Origin: Alloprevotella sp.
GTDB taxonomy: Bacteria; Bacteroidota; Bacteroidia; Bacteroidales; Bacteroidaceae
Reading direction: 5' to 3'
NCBI GenBank assembly: GCA_017476545.1
Contig: JAFUZP010000006.1
Span: 33,193-97,192 of the forward strand
DNA length: 64,000 nucleotides
Within the stretch, counting starts at the first letter, position 1; each line of letters begins with the position of its first letter. Below the pieces are notes generated by a model that saw only the letters and a program-made list of their open reading frames with translations, did not search any database and was not told where the DNA came from. Positions 16,299 to 26,100 of the stretch are shown piece by piece. The position numbers and the translations under genes are program-made.

Positions 16299-18935
16299 AT
16301 GAAGAAGTTTTTTACACTCTTCGCGCTCATCTGCTTCGCAGCAGTGACTGCGCAGGCTCAGATAGAGTCGCTGGACCAACTGAGCAATGACAAGGCCTAT
16401 CGGATTTACTGCGTCAACCGGGCCAGCTACATGGTCACCAGCGAAAACTGGCTAGAGGACGGCCGCGACTGGAATCATCCCGGATTCGAGGTGAACGATG
16501 TGGAGAACTCCGGCTACTTCGCCATTCTCCAAGCCAATGAGAAGTACTACCTCTACAGCATCGCCCGCAAGAAGTTCGTGGACGATGAAGTTTCTGTAAG
16601 TACCATCAATGAGAAAGACAAGGCATTCCCCCTCGTAGAGGAACCGACAGAAACCTCCTGGGTGGAACTCTCTGACGCTGGCACCGCCGGGTTCTATTTC
16701 AAGATGAACGGCGTATCGCCGATGAACTGTTCCTCCGGCTGGACGCATAACATCGTTGGCGGCTGGTACGAGCTCGATGCTGGCAACTGCTACCACATCA
16801 TTGAAGTTGAAGGCTACGAGTTCGACCCGACAGACGCGCTCGCAAAACTCGGTATCATGCCGGACGATGATCCCGATGACCAGGAACTCGCTACAGCCGA
16901 TGTCCTCATCGACATGATTAACGGCCAGTTCACCGTGTTCAACGGTGGTGGCACACTCGCAAAAACGTGGGTCAGCAACGAGGCTCCCGTTATCACTTTC
17001 AACTGCGCAGGCGGTAACAACATGGTAGGTGGAACGACTATATTCAACAACTACGACGCTGGTGATAACGTGGGCCTGTTCAAGGGTCAAACCTACACCA
17101 TAAGCGTTGAAGCCGGCTACGTTATCACGGGTTACGACTTCGTGGGTTCCGCTATGGACAGCGGCGCAGAGTACACCGTTACCGCCAACGAAGAGACCCA
17201 CACCTTCACGACTGAGGAAAGCTCCTTCAGCGTTGAGTTCAAGGAGGGTGTAGCCTCCACTTCCTTCACCACGGGCGGTACGGGTTTCATACTCTCCAAG
17301 ATTACCGTCCATGTGCAGCAGCTCCCGACCAAGAAGGTAAACTACGTCTTCCTTGACGCCAATGGTAGCGAATTCTACCGCGAAAAGATACCCACACAGG
17401 TAGGTACGGTAGTGAGCGAGCTGCCCGAGGAACTGAAGCGTGACTTCACCGAGTACACCTACGGCAACCCCATCACGGTGGAGAAGGGTGTGACGAATGT
17501 CTTTGAAGTGACCGCAGTTTCCACACTGCCTTTCTCTACGGAAGAGGCGCAGTACCTCACCGTAAACGGCATGTATATGTACTACGATGCTGCTGAGGGA
17601 ATCGTGAAGGGCACAGAAATAATGGAACCCATCAACCAGATCGACCCCGCTTACCAGTGGACGCTCGCAGGCGACATGTACAATGGTTTCCTGCTCCAGA
17701 ACAACGCAGCCGAGGGTACTTACTTCGTTGAGGGCGAACTCACGCTCAACGACGGTTGGCGCGGCTACATCGTACCCACAGAGGAAGAGACGCCTTGGTT
17801 TGCAACGGCCAGCGGAAACGGCTTCGCCCTGACACACGGCAGCACGCACATCAACAACTTCAACGGAGTGGTATGTGTACACAACTATCCCAACGGAACG
17901 GGCGGTGAGGACAGCCGCATGACCGCAGAGGAGCTTGTACAGCCCGACATGGCTACGGTATACTACAGTGTAGTGGATGTTGAAGGCAACGAAATCGCAG
18001 GGTGGCAAGAGATCCTTCCCGCCGGAACGACTATCGACGCCCTTCCTGAGGAGCTCATCCGCCCCTTCACGGAGTACACCCTCCCCGATCCCTTCACCGC
18101 TGAGGCAGAAGGCGACAACATCTACACGGCAACTGCCACTTTCGTAGAGCCCTTCAGTGTTTGCACACCGGAGAATCCGCAATCCGTATATATCCTGATG
18201 AATGAAAACCGCATCGCCATTGGTACAGCCAATGAGAGCACTTTCGGCAACCTGCTCTTCGCCAACCGCCAGGCGCTCGCAGGCGATGCTACGGGCGACC
18301 TCACCACTATCCCCAACTGGGCGGTAGATCAGACGACGCTTGAAGAGGCGGTTGCGGACGAGAGCAAGCGCGAACAGTACGGATTCAGCCTGGCGCTCGA
18401 CCCGGCCTACCAGTGGCAGATAACGGGTAGTCCCTACCTTAACTACACCTTCCTCAACGAGAACGGCCACTACATCGCCGGCGTGAACAGCATTATCAAT
18501 GTCATCACGGCTGGCGAAGAGGAGGATCCGTTTGAATTTGAGATTATCCCTGTGGTCACTGAAGACGAGAACGAACCCGCTGAACCCGCAGGTAATGGCG
18601 TGCGCAACAAGGTCGCCGAAGGCGTGAATGCCGACCGCTTCATCCTAAAGACCGATCTCGGCTACGTCAGCAGCTACATCAACCAGTACTTCCAGTTCAC
18701 CGAGAATGAAGCAGCTGCCGCAGAGTTCACCTTCGCTACGGTAGATCCGACAGAGCTGAACAACGCTCTTGAAGCTTACCTGGAGGCTCAGAACGAACTT
18801 GACCAGGCTGTAGGCGTAAGCACCGTGAAGGTAAGCAACGCCAACGCCCAAGTGTTCGATCTCCAGGGCCGCCGCGTAAACGGTCTGCTGAAGGGTGTGA
18901 ACATCGTAAACGGCCAGAAGGTTCTCGTGAAGTAA
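16299..18935 (+). CDS. Large secreted protein with duplicated module and sorting-like C-terminus
   Basis: An 878-residue secreted protein of unknown function. Signal peptide MKKFFTLFALICFAAVTAQA is followed by beta-rich regions. Two related modules are visible. Each begins with a beta-grasp-like YxFLDxxG/YSVVDVEG segment, then a PEEL-x-R-x-FTEYT motif (about residues 380 and 585), then a DPAYQW segment (about 450 and 705). The end reads DLQGRRVNGLLKGVNIVNGQKVLVK, the compact C-terminal signature also seen on two other proteins in this window and resembling a T9SS sorting end. A strong terminator follows. Surface location is inferred from the C-terminus only. Confidence 0.75.
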   Translation: MKKFFTLFALICFAAVTAQAQIESLDQLSNDKAYRIYCVNRASYMVTSENWLEDGRDWNHPGFEVNDVENSGYFAILQANEKYYLYSIARKKFVDDEVSVSTINEKDKAFPLVEEPTETSWVELSDAGTAGFYFKMNGVSPMNCSSGWTHNIVGGWYELDAGNCYHIIEVEGYEFDPTDALAKLGIMPDDDPDDQELATADVLIDMINGQFTVFNGGGTLAKTWVSNEAPVITFNCAGGNNMVGGTTIFNNYDAGDNVGLFKGQTYTISVEAGYVITGYDFVGSAMDSGAEYTVTANEETHTFTTEESSFSVEFKEGVASTSFTTGGTGFILSKITVHVQQLPTKKVNYVFLDANGSEFYREKIPTQVGTVVSELPEELKRDFTEYTYGNPITVEKGVTNVFEVTAVSTLPFSTEEAQYLTVNGMYMYYDAAEGIVKGTEIMEPINQIDPAYQWTLAGDMYNGFLLQNNAAEGTYFVEGELTLNDGWRGYIVPTEEETPWFATASGNGFALTHGSTHINNFNGVVCVHNYPNGTGGEDSRMTAEELVQPDMATVYYSVVDVEGNEIAGWQEILPAGTTIDALPEELIRPFTEYTLPDPFTAEAEGDNIYTATATFVEPFSVCTPENPQSVYILMNENRIAIGTANESTFGNLLFANRQALAGDATGDLTTIPNWAVDQTTLEEAVADESKREQYGFSLALDPAYQWQITGSPYLNYTFLNENGHYIAGVNSIINVITAGEEEDPFEFEIIPVVTEDENEPAEPAGNGVRNKVAEGVNADRFILKTDLGYVSSYINQYFQFTENEAAAAEFTFATVDPTELNNALEAYLEAQNELDQAVGVSTVKVSNANAQVFDLQGRRVNGLLKGVNIVNGQKVLVK

Positions 18936-18963
18936 GCCTTCCTGACGAAAAGACTCTATAGTG

Positions 18964-18998
18964 GCGGGGCGCATCCGATATGGATGCGCCCCGCTTTT
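18964..18998 (+). terminator. Rho-independent terminator after the 878-residue protein
   Basis: A perfect 13-bp stem, GCGGGGCGCATCC (18964-18976) with GGATGCGCCCCGC (18982-18994), loop gatat, followed by TTTT, 28 bp past the stop codon. Confidence 0.92.
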
Positions 18999-19190
18999 CA
19001 TACACCTATATAATATATACGCGCGCGCGAAGGTGAACAGCCCGAGTATCAGTAACGGGGGAAGCGGACTGAGAAGTCGAAAGGAAACACCCGCCAGCCC
19101 ACGCCATCGGCTGACTACAGAAGAAAGACAAGGCAGACTGATACCGCGCACGGACGAAAGAAGGAAACAAGAGCTTGCTCTCCAACTTCC

Positions 19191-19270
19191 TAATCCTACG
19201 GTTAATTCATTCTAACCTTGCGGTTAGTTCACCGTACCCCGAGGGATAGTTTCCCGTACCCTAAGGGGTA
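19191..19270. repeat. 22-bp-phased palindromic array B (family I, 4 units)
   Basis: Cores start at 19191, 19213, 19235 and 19257, exactly 22 bp apart: TAATCCTACGGTTA, TAACCTTGCGGTTA, TACCCCGAGGGATA, TACCCTAAGGGGTA. Spacers are attcattc, gttcaccg and gtttcccg. It lies between two convergent genes. The remaining bases of 18999-19332 contain a TATATAATATATACGCGCGCG tract (split between 19009 and 19029) and no gene. Confidence 0.88.
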
Positions 19271-19332
19271 CGTCTTCCTGAAAATCCACGGGACAAATCC
19301 TTCCCCATGCGAAGGTGCGGAGAGATGACCGC

Positions 19333-21171
19333 TCATCCGATACTTCCGCTCCCGGTCGCCGCCAGTTTATAGTATTCGCCGCGCAACGCAAGCAGCTCCT
19401 CGTGCGTTCCGTGCTCCACGATACGCCCACGTTGCAGTACGATAATCTGGTCCGCATTGCGGACGGTGGAAAGCCGGTGGGCAATGACGAATGTGGTACG
19501 CCCGCGCATGAGGCTGTCCATACCACGTTGCACGAGCTGCTCCGTGCGCGTATCAACAGACGACGTGGCCTCGTCCAGAATTAGCACCGGCGGATCCGCC
19601 ACTGCAGCCCGGGCGATGGCCAGCAACTGCCGTTCCCCTTGCGAGAGGTTACCGCCGTCGCCACTCAGCATCGTCTGATAGCCTTCCGACAAGCGCAGGA
19701 TGAAGTCGTGCGCACCGACGAGCTGCGCGGCCTGCACGCACTCCTCGTCGGTTGCGTCAAGGCGCCCATAGCGGATATTGTCCAGCACGGTGGCGGTAAA
19801 CAGGTGCGTTTCCTGCGGCACGATGCTCATGGAACGGCGCAGGCTCCGTTTACTTATCTGTGTGATGGGCACGCCATCATAGAGAATGTGGCCGCGTTGC
19901 ACATCGTAGAAGCGGGTGATGAGGTTGATTATCGTTGTCTTGCCCGCTCCTGTACCACCAACGAAGGCGATTTTCTGTCCGGGCGAGGTGTTGATGTCTA
20001 TACCGAAAAGAATTTGCTTCCCGGGAGTATAGCTGAAATCCACGCCGGTGAAATCCACATCCCCCTTCGGGTCGGTCAATTCCACAGAGCCCTCGTCCGG
20101 CTCCGCCTCCGCGTCCATCAGGGCGAAGACGCGCTCCGCGCCGACGCTGGCATTGAGGACGGAATTGATTTGCTGCGATACGTGCGTGATGGGCTGCGTG
20201 AAGCTCTTGTTCAGTGTAAGGAAGGACACGAGCGTGCCGAGGCTCAGCGCCGTCCCGCCCGCCGCCCACGCCGTGCCGGACAAGGCGAGCGCAGCACCGA
20301 CTACCGCGATGAGGACGTACCCCAAGTTGGAAAGATTACCGTTGATGGGCATGACGATGTTCGCAATGCGGTTGGCCTGGGCCGCGCTGTCACGCAGGCG
20401 GTCGTTGATAGCCTCGAACTCGCGCACCGCTTCCGCCTCGCGGCAGAACACTTTCACGACCTTCTGTCCCGTCATCATCTCCTCAATGAAACCGTTCACG
20501 CGGCCCAGGCTCTCCTGCTGCGCGCGGAAATGGATCCGCGAGCGGCGGCCAAGCAGCGTCGTCGTTACCATCATGACGACGGCCATCAGCACGGACACAA
20601 GCGTGAGCGGCACGCTGAGGACGACCATCGAAGCGAATGTCACCGCTATGGTGATGACAGAGTTGAACACCTGGGCGATAGAAGTGCTGATCATCTGGCG
20701 CAGGGAATCCACATCGTTCGTATAGACAGACATCACATCGCCGTGCGAACGCGCGTCGAAGTAGCTCAGCGGCAGCTGCTCCATGCGCGCGAAGAGCTGC
20801 TTGCGCAGGCGGAGTTGCGTACCCTGGCTTACGTTTATCATCAGCCGGTTGTAAGCGTAGGAACAGACCACGCCGAGGATCAGCACGAGGCCGAGGCGGA
20901 ACAATGCCTGCGCCAACGAGGCGTACTCAGGCTGGGCTGCCTGCGTGAGGGGGACGATGTAATCGTCTATCAGCGTGCGCGTGAAAAGCGTTGAAGCTAG
21001 CGTCGTGACAGAGGTTACCAGGATGCAGAGCAGCACGGTCAGGATGCTGAACTTGTAATCGCGCAGCACGAGGCGCGCCATGCGCCAGATGACCGCGCGC
21101 TGGGCGGCATTGGCACGCTGGAAGCCAGCCTGTGCACGTTCGCCGCGCGGTCCGAAGGAAGGTTGCCTCAT
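19333..21171 (-). CDS. ABC exporter subunit with canonical ATP site (BmrD/TM288-like)
   Basis: A 612-residue half-exporter. Six transmembrane helices occupy about residues 40-340. The nucleotide-binding domain has Walker A GGTGAGKTT, signature LSQGERQLL and Walker B LILDEATSSVD with the catalytic glutamate intact, then an AHRLST switch histidine. It overlaps the preceding exporter gene by four bases (ATGA), so both subunits are translated together and very likely form a heterodimer. The LSQGERQ form of the signature is typical of the active half in BmrCD, LmrCD and TM287/288-type exporters. The substrate could be a lipid, peptide or drug. It ends 62 bp from palindromic array B. Confidence 0.92.
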   Translation of the reverse strand: MRQPSFGPRGERAQAGFQRANAAQRAVIWRMARLVLRDYKFSILTVLLCILVTSVTTLASTLFTRTLIDDYIVPLTQAAQPEYASLAQALFRLGLVLILGVVCSYAYNRLMINVSQGTQLRLRKQLFARMEQLPLSYFDARSHGDVMSVYTNDVDSLRQMISTSIAQVFNSVITIAVTFASMVVLSVPLTLVSVLMAVVMMVTTTLLGRRSRIHFRAQQESLGRVNGFIEEMMTGQKVVKVFCREAEAVREFEAINDRLRDSAAQANRIANIVMPINGNLSNLGYVLIAVVGAALALSGTAWAAGGTALSLGTLVSFLTLNKSFTQPITHVSQQINSVLNASVGAERVFALMDAEAEPDEGSVELTDPKGDVDFTGVDFSYTPGKQILFGIDINTSPGQKIAFVGGTGAGKTTIINLITRFYDVQRGHILYDGVPITQISKRSLRRSMSIVPQETHLFTATVLDNIRYGRLDATDEECVQAAQLVGAHDFILRLSEGYQTMLSGDGGNLSQGERQLLAIARAAVADPPVLILDEATSSVDTRTEQLVQRGMDSLMRGRTTFVIAHRLSTVRNADQIIVLQRGRIVEHGTHEELLALRGEYYKLAATGSGSIG

Positions 21172-22958
21172 GCCTGACCTCCTTTCTGCGGTGCGTCAAA
21201 ATCGCCGAGGTCGGCGTGCTGCAATTCGTATATCTCGCGATAGAGCGCGTTGTCCGCAAGCAACCGCTCGTGTGTGTCGTATCCCGTCACCGCACCGCCG
21301 GACAATACGAGGATGCGGTCGCAGTGCTGCACGGTACTGATGCGTTGGGCGATAATGAGTTTCGTCACGCCCGGCAGTTCTTCGCGGAAGGCGCGCTGGA
21401 TGCGCGCATCGGTGGCCGTGTCACAGGCCGAGGTGGAGTCGTCCAGCACCAACACGCGCGGCTGTTTCAGCAGGGCGCGGGCTATGCAGAGCCGCTGCCG
21501 CTGTCCGCCGCTGAGGTTCGCCCCACCCTGCTCCACACGCGTATTGTAACCATCGGGAAGCTGCTCCACAAATTCATCGGCACAGGCCAGACGGCAGGCA
21601 CGGCGACACTCCCCAAGCGTTGCCTGCGGGTTACCCCAACGTAGGTTATCAAGTACGGTACCCGTAAACAACGTATTGCTCTGTAGCACCACGGCAACAG
21701 CATTGCGCAGGGCGGCGAGATCGTACTCCCGGACATCTCGCCCGCCCACGAGTACCGCACCTTCGGACACATCGTAGAGGCGGCTGACGAGGCTGACAAG
21801 CGTGGACTTACCCGATCCCGTCCCGCCGAGGATGCCGACAGTCTGCCCACTATCAATGCGGAACGATACTTTGTAGAGTGCTGACCGCCGCGAGATGCCG
21901 GCCTGTTGGCGAACGGCGGTAGCAGCTACGCTCTCATAGTCGAACCGCACGTTGCGGAACTCCACGCTACCGTCCGCCACGCGGGTCACGGCATCGGCGG
22001 GATTCACGATGTCGGGCCGCTCGTCGATTATCTCGGCCACGCGCCGCCCGCTCGCCGCGCTCTGCGTAAGCATCACGAATATCATGGAAAGCATCATCAA
22101 GGCTTGGAGAATGGACATTACATAGGTAAAGAGGGAGGTTAGTTCGCCCGTTGTCAGGGTGCCACCCACGATGAAGTGCGCGCCCCACCAGGACAAGGCG
22201 ATAATACAGCCATAGACAACGAGGTTCATCACAGGGTGGTTCAGCGCCATGAGGCTCTCTGCACGCACGTAGAGGCGGTAAAGCCCTTCGGCAGCGCGGG
22301 AGAACTTCTCCGCCTCATACCCCTCGCGGACAAATGCCTTCACGACACGGATAGCTGCCACGTTCTCCTGTACGCTATGATTCAGCGCATCGTACTGCTC
22401 AAATACGCGGGCGAAAAGCCGGGCCACACGCGAGATGATATGGTAAAGCGATAAGCCGAGCACGGCTATCGCTACGAGGAAAATGAGCGAAAGGCGCGCA
22501 TCAATGACGAGACACATGATGACGGAGAGCACGAGGCGGAAGGGCGCACGCACTGTGACGCGCAGTATCTGCTGGTAGGCGTTCTGCAAGTTGTTCACGT
22601 CCGTTGTCATACGTGTTACGAGGCCGCCGGTGCTATACTTGTCGATGTCGGAAAAGGCAAAACGTTGTATGTTGCGGTACATCGCACTGCGCAGGTTAGC
22701 CGCAAATCCCGTAGCAGCTGTCGCTGCGGAGCGGCCTGCCAGGATGCCGAAGGTCAGGCTCAGGAAAGCCAGCCCCAGCATCAGCGCGCCGTACTCGTAG
22801 ATGCGCTGCGCATCACCCGCAAGGATACCCCTGTCTATGAGCATCGCCGTAACGTAGGGGATGAGCACGTCGGTCACCACCTCCGCCGCCGTGAAGAGCG
22901 GTGTCAGCAACGATGCGCGGCGGTATCCCCCCACTTGCCGCAAAAGTGTCTGGAACAT
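21168..22958 (-). CDS. ABC exporter subunit with degenerate ATP site (BmrC/TM287-like)
   Basis: A 596-residue half-exporter with six transmembrane helices (about 15-320) and an ATP-binding domain with Walker A GGTGSGKST and signature LSGGQRQRL. Walker B reads LVLDDSTSACD: the catalytic glutamate is aspartate, the hallmark of the degenerate-site partner in heterodimeric exporters. The first methionine that fits the family is at 22958 (MFQTLLRQVGGYRR); 34 codons further upstream are open but overlap the promoter and match nothing. It is the first gene of the exporter operon and couples to its partner through the ATGA overlap. Confidence 0.92.
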   Translation of the reverse strand: MFQTLLRQVGGYRRASLLTPLFTAAEVVTDVLIPYVTAMLIDRGILAGDAQRIYEYGALMLGLAFLSLTFGILAGRSAATAATGFAANLRSAMYRNIQRFAFSDIDKYSTGGLVTRMTTDVNNLQNAYQQILRVTVRAPFRLVLSVIMCLVIDARLSLIFLVAIAVLGLSLYHIISRVARLFARVFEQYDALNHSVQENVAAIRVVKAFVREGYEAEKFSRAAEGLYRLYVRAESLMALNHPVMNLVVYGCIIALSWWGAHFIVGGTLTTGELTSLFTYVMSILQALMMLSMIFVMLTQSAASGRRVAEIIDERPDIVNPADAVTRVADGSVEFRNVRFDYESVAATAVRQQAGISRRSALYKVSFRIDSGQTVGILGGTGSGKSTLVSLVSRLYDVSEGAVLVGGRDVREYDLAALRNAVAVVLQSNTLFTGTVLDNLRWGNPQATLGECRRACRLACADEFVEQLPDGYNTRVEQGGANLSGGQRQRLCIARALLKQPRVLVLDDSTSACDTATDARIQRAFREELPGVTKLIIAQRISTVQHCDRILVLSGGAVTGYDTHERLLADNALYREIYELQHADLGDFDAPQKGGQA

Positions 22959-22984
22959 AGTCCGTGTCCGTTGTTTAGTCACGG

Positions 22985-22992
22985 CGAAGTTA
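22985..22992 (-). promoter_or_regulatory. -7 element of the exporter operon
   Basis: TAACTTCG on the minus strand differs from TAnnTTTG by one base and lies 26 bp before the ATG at 22958. The TTCA about 19 bp upstream is a weak -33. Confidence 0.45.
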
Positions 22993-23060
22993 ATACAAGT
23001 TCGCGGAACGGTGAAGCGAAGTGCGGAAGAAGGGCGGCAGGGAAACTGCGAGATAAGCAT

Positions 23061-23096
23061 GTAAAAAGGGATACCCCGTGTATGGGGTATCCCTTT
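23061..23096 (-). terminator. Rho-independent terminator of the GH85 gene
   Basis: AAAGGGATACCCC (23065-23077) pairs perfectly with GGGGTATCCCTTT (23084-23096). Read on the minus strand, it is followed by further T bases, 24 bp past the stop codon. Confidence 0.9.
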
Positions 23097-23119
23097 CTCT
23101 TGTTGCGGTCCGTGTCCGC

Positions 23120-26100
23120 TTACTTGCGGAGCAGCTTCACGCTACGGAGTGTACGTCCGTCCTTCTGTACGCTGACAACGTAAGTACCGACGGGGCCGAG
23201 GTGCAGACGCATCTTGCCGCCTGCGCCGACCGCCGCGGCCTTGCTGGCTACGGTGCGGCCTGCAAGGTCGTAAACGCGTACGTCGTAGTTGCCGGCCTCG
23301 GCAAATTCGATATAAGCCACATCGCCGACGGTGTACGTGCGGAGCTCGCCGCCGTTCACGCCGTTGATACCCGTCTCTTCTTCACCGGTCACCTTGATGA
23401 TGCTGAACGTGCGGCTGTCGGAACCGAGGGGGTTAGCAAGCGTGAGCGTCACGGTATAGTCACCGGACTTCGCATAAGTCACCTTCGCACTACCGGCTTC
23501 GCCGTTTCCTTCCACGTCGGTAAGGACGCCCTTGACAGCCTTCCATTCGGGCTGGGTCACCACGGAGTAAGCCGTACCGGCGAGCTGCGGGCTACCGGCC
23601 GTATATACCGGCTCTACGAAGTGGGGCTGGGCACGGCCTTCGCCCTCAAGTTTGATGAGCTCATACGTGCCGCACTTGACGGAAGCCTCGCTACCGATGC
23701 TCGGGAAGCCATAGTCGCTGGCGGCTTGCTCTTCAAGATTCCAGAAGTAGGACAGGCCTGCGGGCAGATTGTTCGGGTCGAGATCGCCCATTGACTGCAG
23801 CACTTCTTCCTCCGTCATGGCCTTCTTCCAAACCTGGAAGTTATCGATAATACCGTCGATGGCTGCACGCCCGCTGGCGCTACCGCCCATGGCAATCATG
23901 TCAGACGCTTTCATGTCGTAACCTGTGTGCGTATAGTAGTCATCAGGCTTGTTGCTCACACCATTGATGCGGATGTTATTCGGCGTCTTCCGCTCACCAT
24001 TGATATAGAGAGATACCTTGAGGGCATTGTTCTTTATATCGGCAATGATTGCGCAGTGGAACCATTGTCCGATGGGGAGCGTGTTCTCGGGATATGCATA
24101 GTAGCTGGCAGCAGGGCCTTCCGCCTGCGGACTGTCGCGGAACGTGAACTCCACGACACCCTTATCGTTGAAGCCGGACCAAACGGTACCCCAGTCCGTG
24201 AGCGGCCAGCCGCCGGTCTTGTCGGCGATAGCGAGGAACTGCGTGTAACCGTTCACCTTGTTAACCTTCATCCAGAAAGCGATAGAGTAAGCTTTGTTAC
24301 CATCAAGGCCCACCTGACCGGCGTTTACGCCGAAGTGTTTCTCGCTCATCTGTACGCCTTGCGAGCTACCGCCGTCGGCGTAACGCCCCGTGTAGGCGAG
24401 GTTTACGGTCTCGTCTGTAGCCACCTCAATGTCGGCGTCCTTTTCATTAGCCGTCAAGGTGTAAATCTCGGGCAGGCGTCCGAATTTTGCGTCAGTCACG
24501 CTGACGTACTTGCTGTACTCGCGGGTACCGGACGATGTGGAGCTGCCACTGTGCGTCACCCCGATAACCTGCAGCGTGTAGCTGCCGATTTCGGAGAGGC
24601 CCTCCACCGTAACGCTGGTACCCATGCCTTCAAATACGGTGTTGCCACCCTCGTCCAACAGACGCCATAGGCCGGCCTCGTGGTTCGGATCCACATAGGA
24701 AAGCACGAAGGGCTCGTCCTGCGTGATGACGGACTTGCTGACCTGGATGTCGTCAGAGAAGGTGTAAGCTCCGCTGTTCATGTAGTCGCTCCAGGCGATC
24801 TCGGACTCCGACTTGTGGTCGAGTGCGACTGCGGAAACGCCGAAGCGTACCTGGTTGGCCGTACCGTTGGCGAAGTCCACCGGGGCGGAGAAGATAAGGC
24901 CGGCCCACGAAGTGGTCATGCCCATGAAGACGGGCTCTTTTCCTTCCTGCTGGGCATAAAGCTTGAAGAAGGCGGTGTTCACGTCGAGGTTATAGCAGGG
25001 CTCACCCGCAGCTTTCGCATTGGGCATGTTGAAAATCAGCTTGCCATCTACGCCCTGCTTGTGGGAAGCGAGCACCTTGACGCTCGTGATAAAGGGCGTT
25101 GCGGGTACGGGGCTGGTGCCGCGCACGATGGAGAACTCACCGAGCACGAGGTTCAGCGCGTTCGTATTCTGGAAGTGCAGCGCCACGAGGGCCAGCGTCT
25201 TGCCGGCCAGCTCGCCGCCAACGGTGAATTCCTTCGTAATCCAGTCTTCCACGTCGGCCGTCTGGTCGGTCGTGAGGACGGCGAAGTCACCCTCGCTGAC
25301 AGGCGTGTTCTCCGCGCCCTCGGCGGTCAGGACGAGGTTAGCCTGGCCGGAACCGGCCATGAGCTTGTAGCGGAAAGTGATGACATCACCCTCTTGCAGG
25401 GCGAACTGCGTCTTGAAGAGGTGCAGATACTCCTCCGGCGTGGAACCGAATATGCGCAGCGTGGAGCCGCCCACGTATGCCTCGTCCCACGTAAAGTCGG
25501 CGTCGAGCCCCGAAGCGGGCACTGCAGCGGGATCGTGAGCCAGCAAGGTGTTGGCGAACCAGTAGCGCCAAGTGGGCAGGTAGTCCTGTACACCGATGTT
25601 GTACCACTGGCGGTTGTGCTGCTGTACGCCCTTCCAGTTGAAGAACGTACCGTTACCGAGGTTGAAATAGGTGATGAAGGGCTCTTCGCTCAGGTCCCAG
25701 CTGAGGGCGGAGCGGGCCGACATCATGGAAGCCATACCATGGAAGGAGAAGTTGTCGGCGTTGTAGTTGCACGACTCTACGAAGTTCGGGCAGTTAAGCG
25801 GGTTGCGCGTTCCGCCAGTGAACCAGCGTTCCGTGCGCTTCAGGTAGGTAGCCTGCTTTGTCGCGGGGTCCGAACCCTTTTCATGGCGCGTTTCGAAGAA
25901 CATATTCGCATCGTGCGCGCCCCAGAGGCCGATACTGTAGCGGATTTTGCTCAGCGAGGGCCAGCTCGTCGGATTGGCTCCCTGCATATTGAAGCCGGCA
26001 TAGAGGTCCAGCGGGTCGCGTCCCAAAGTCTTAGCGAGGTTTTGGGAAACCGTAACCTTTGTGGAATAATTCCAGTTGTAGTTAAGGAAGAGCGACGAGG

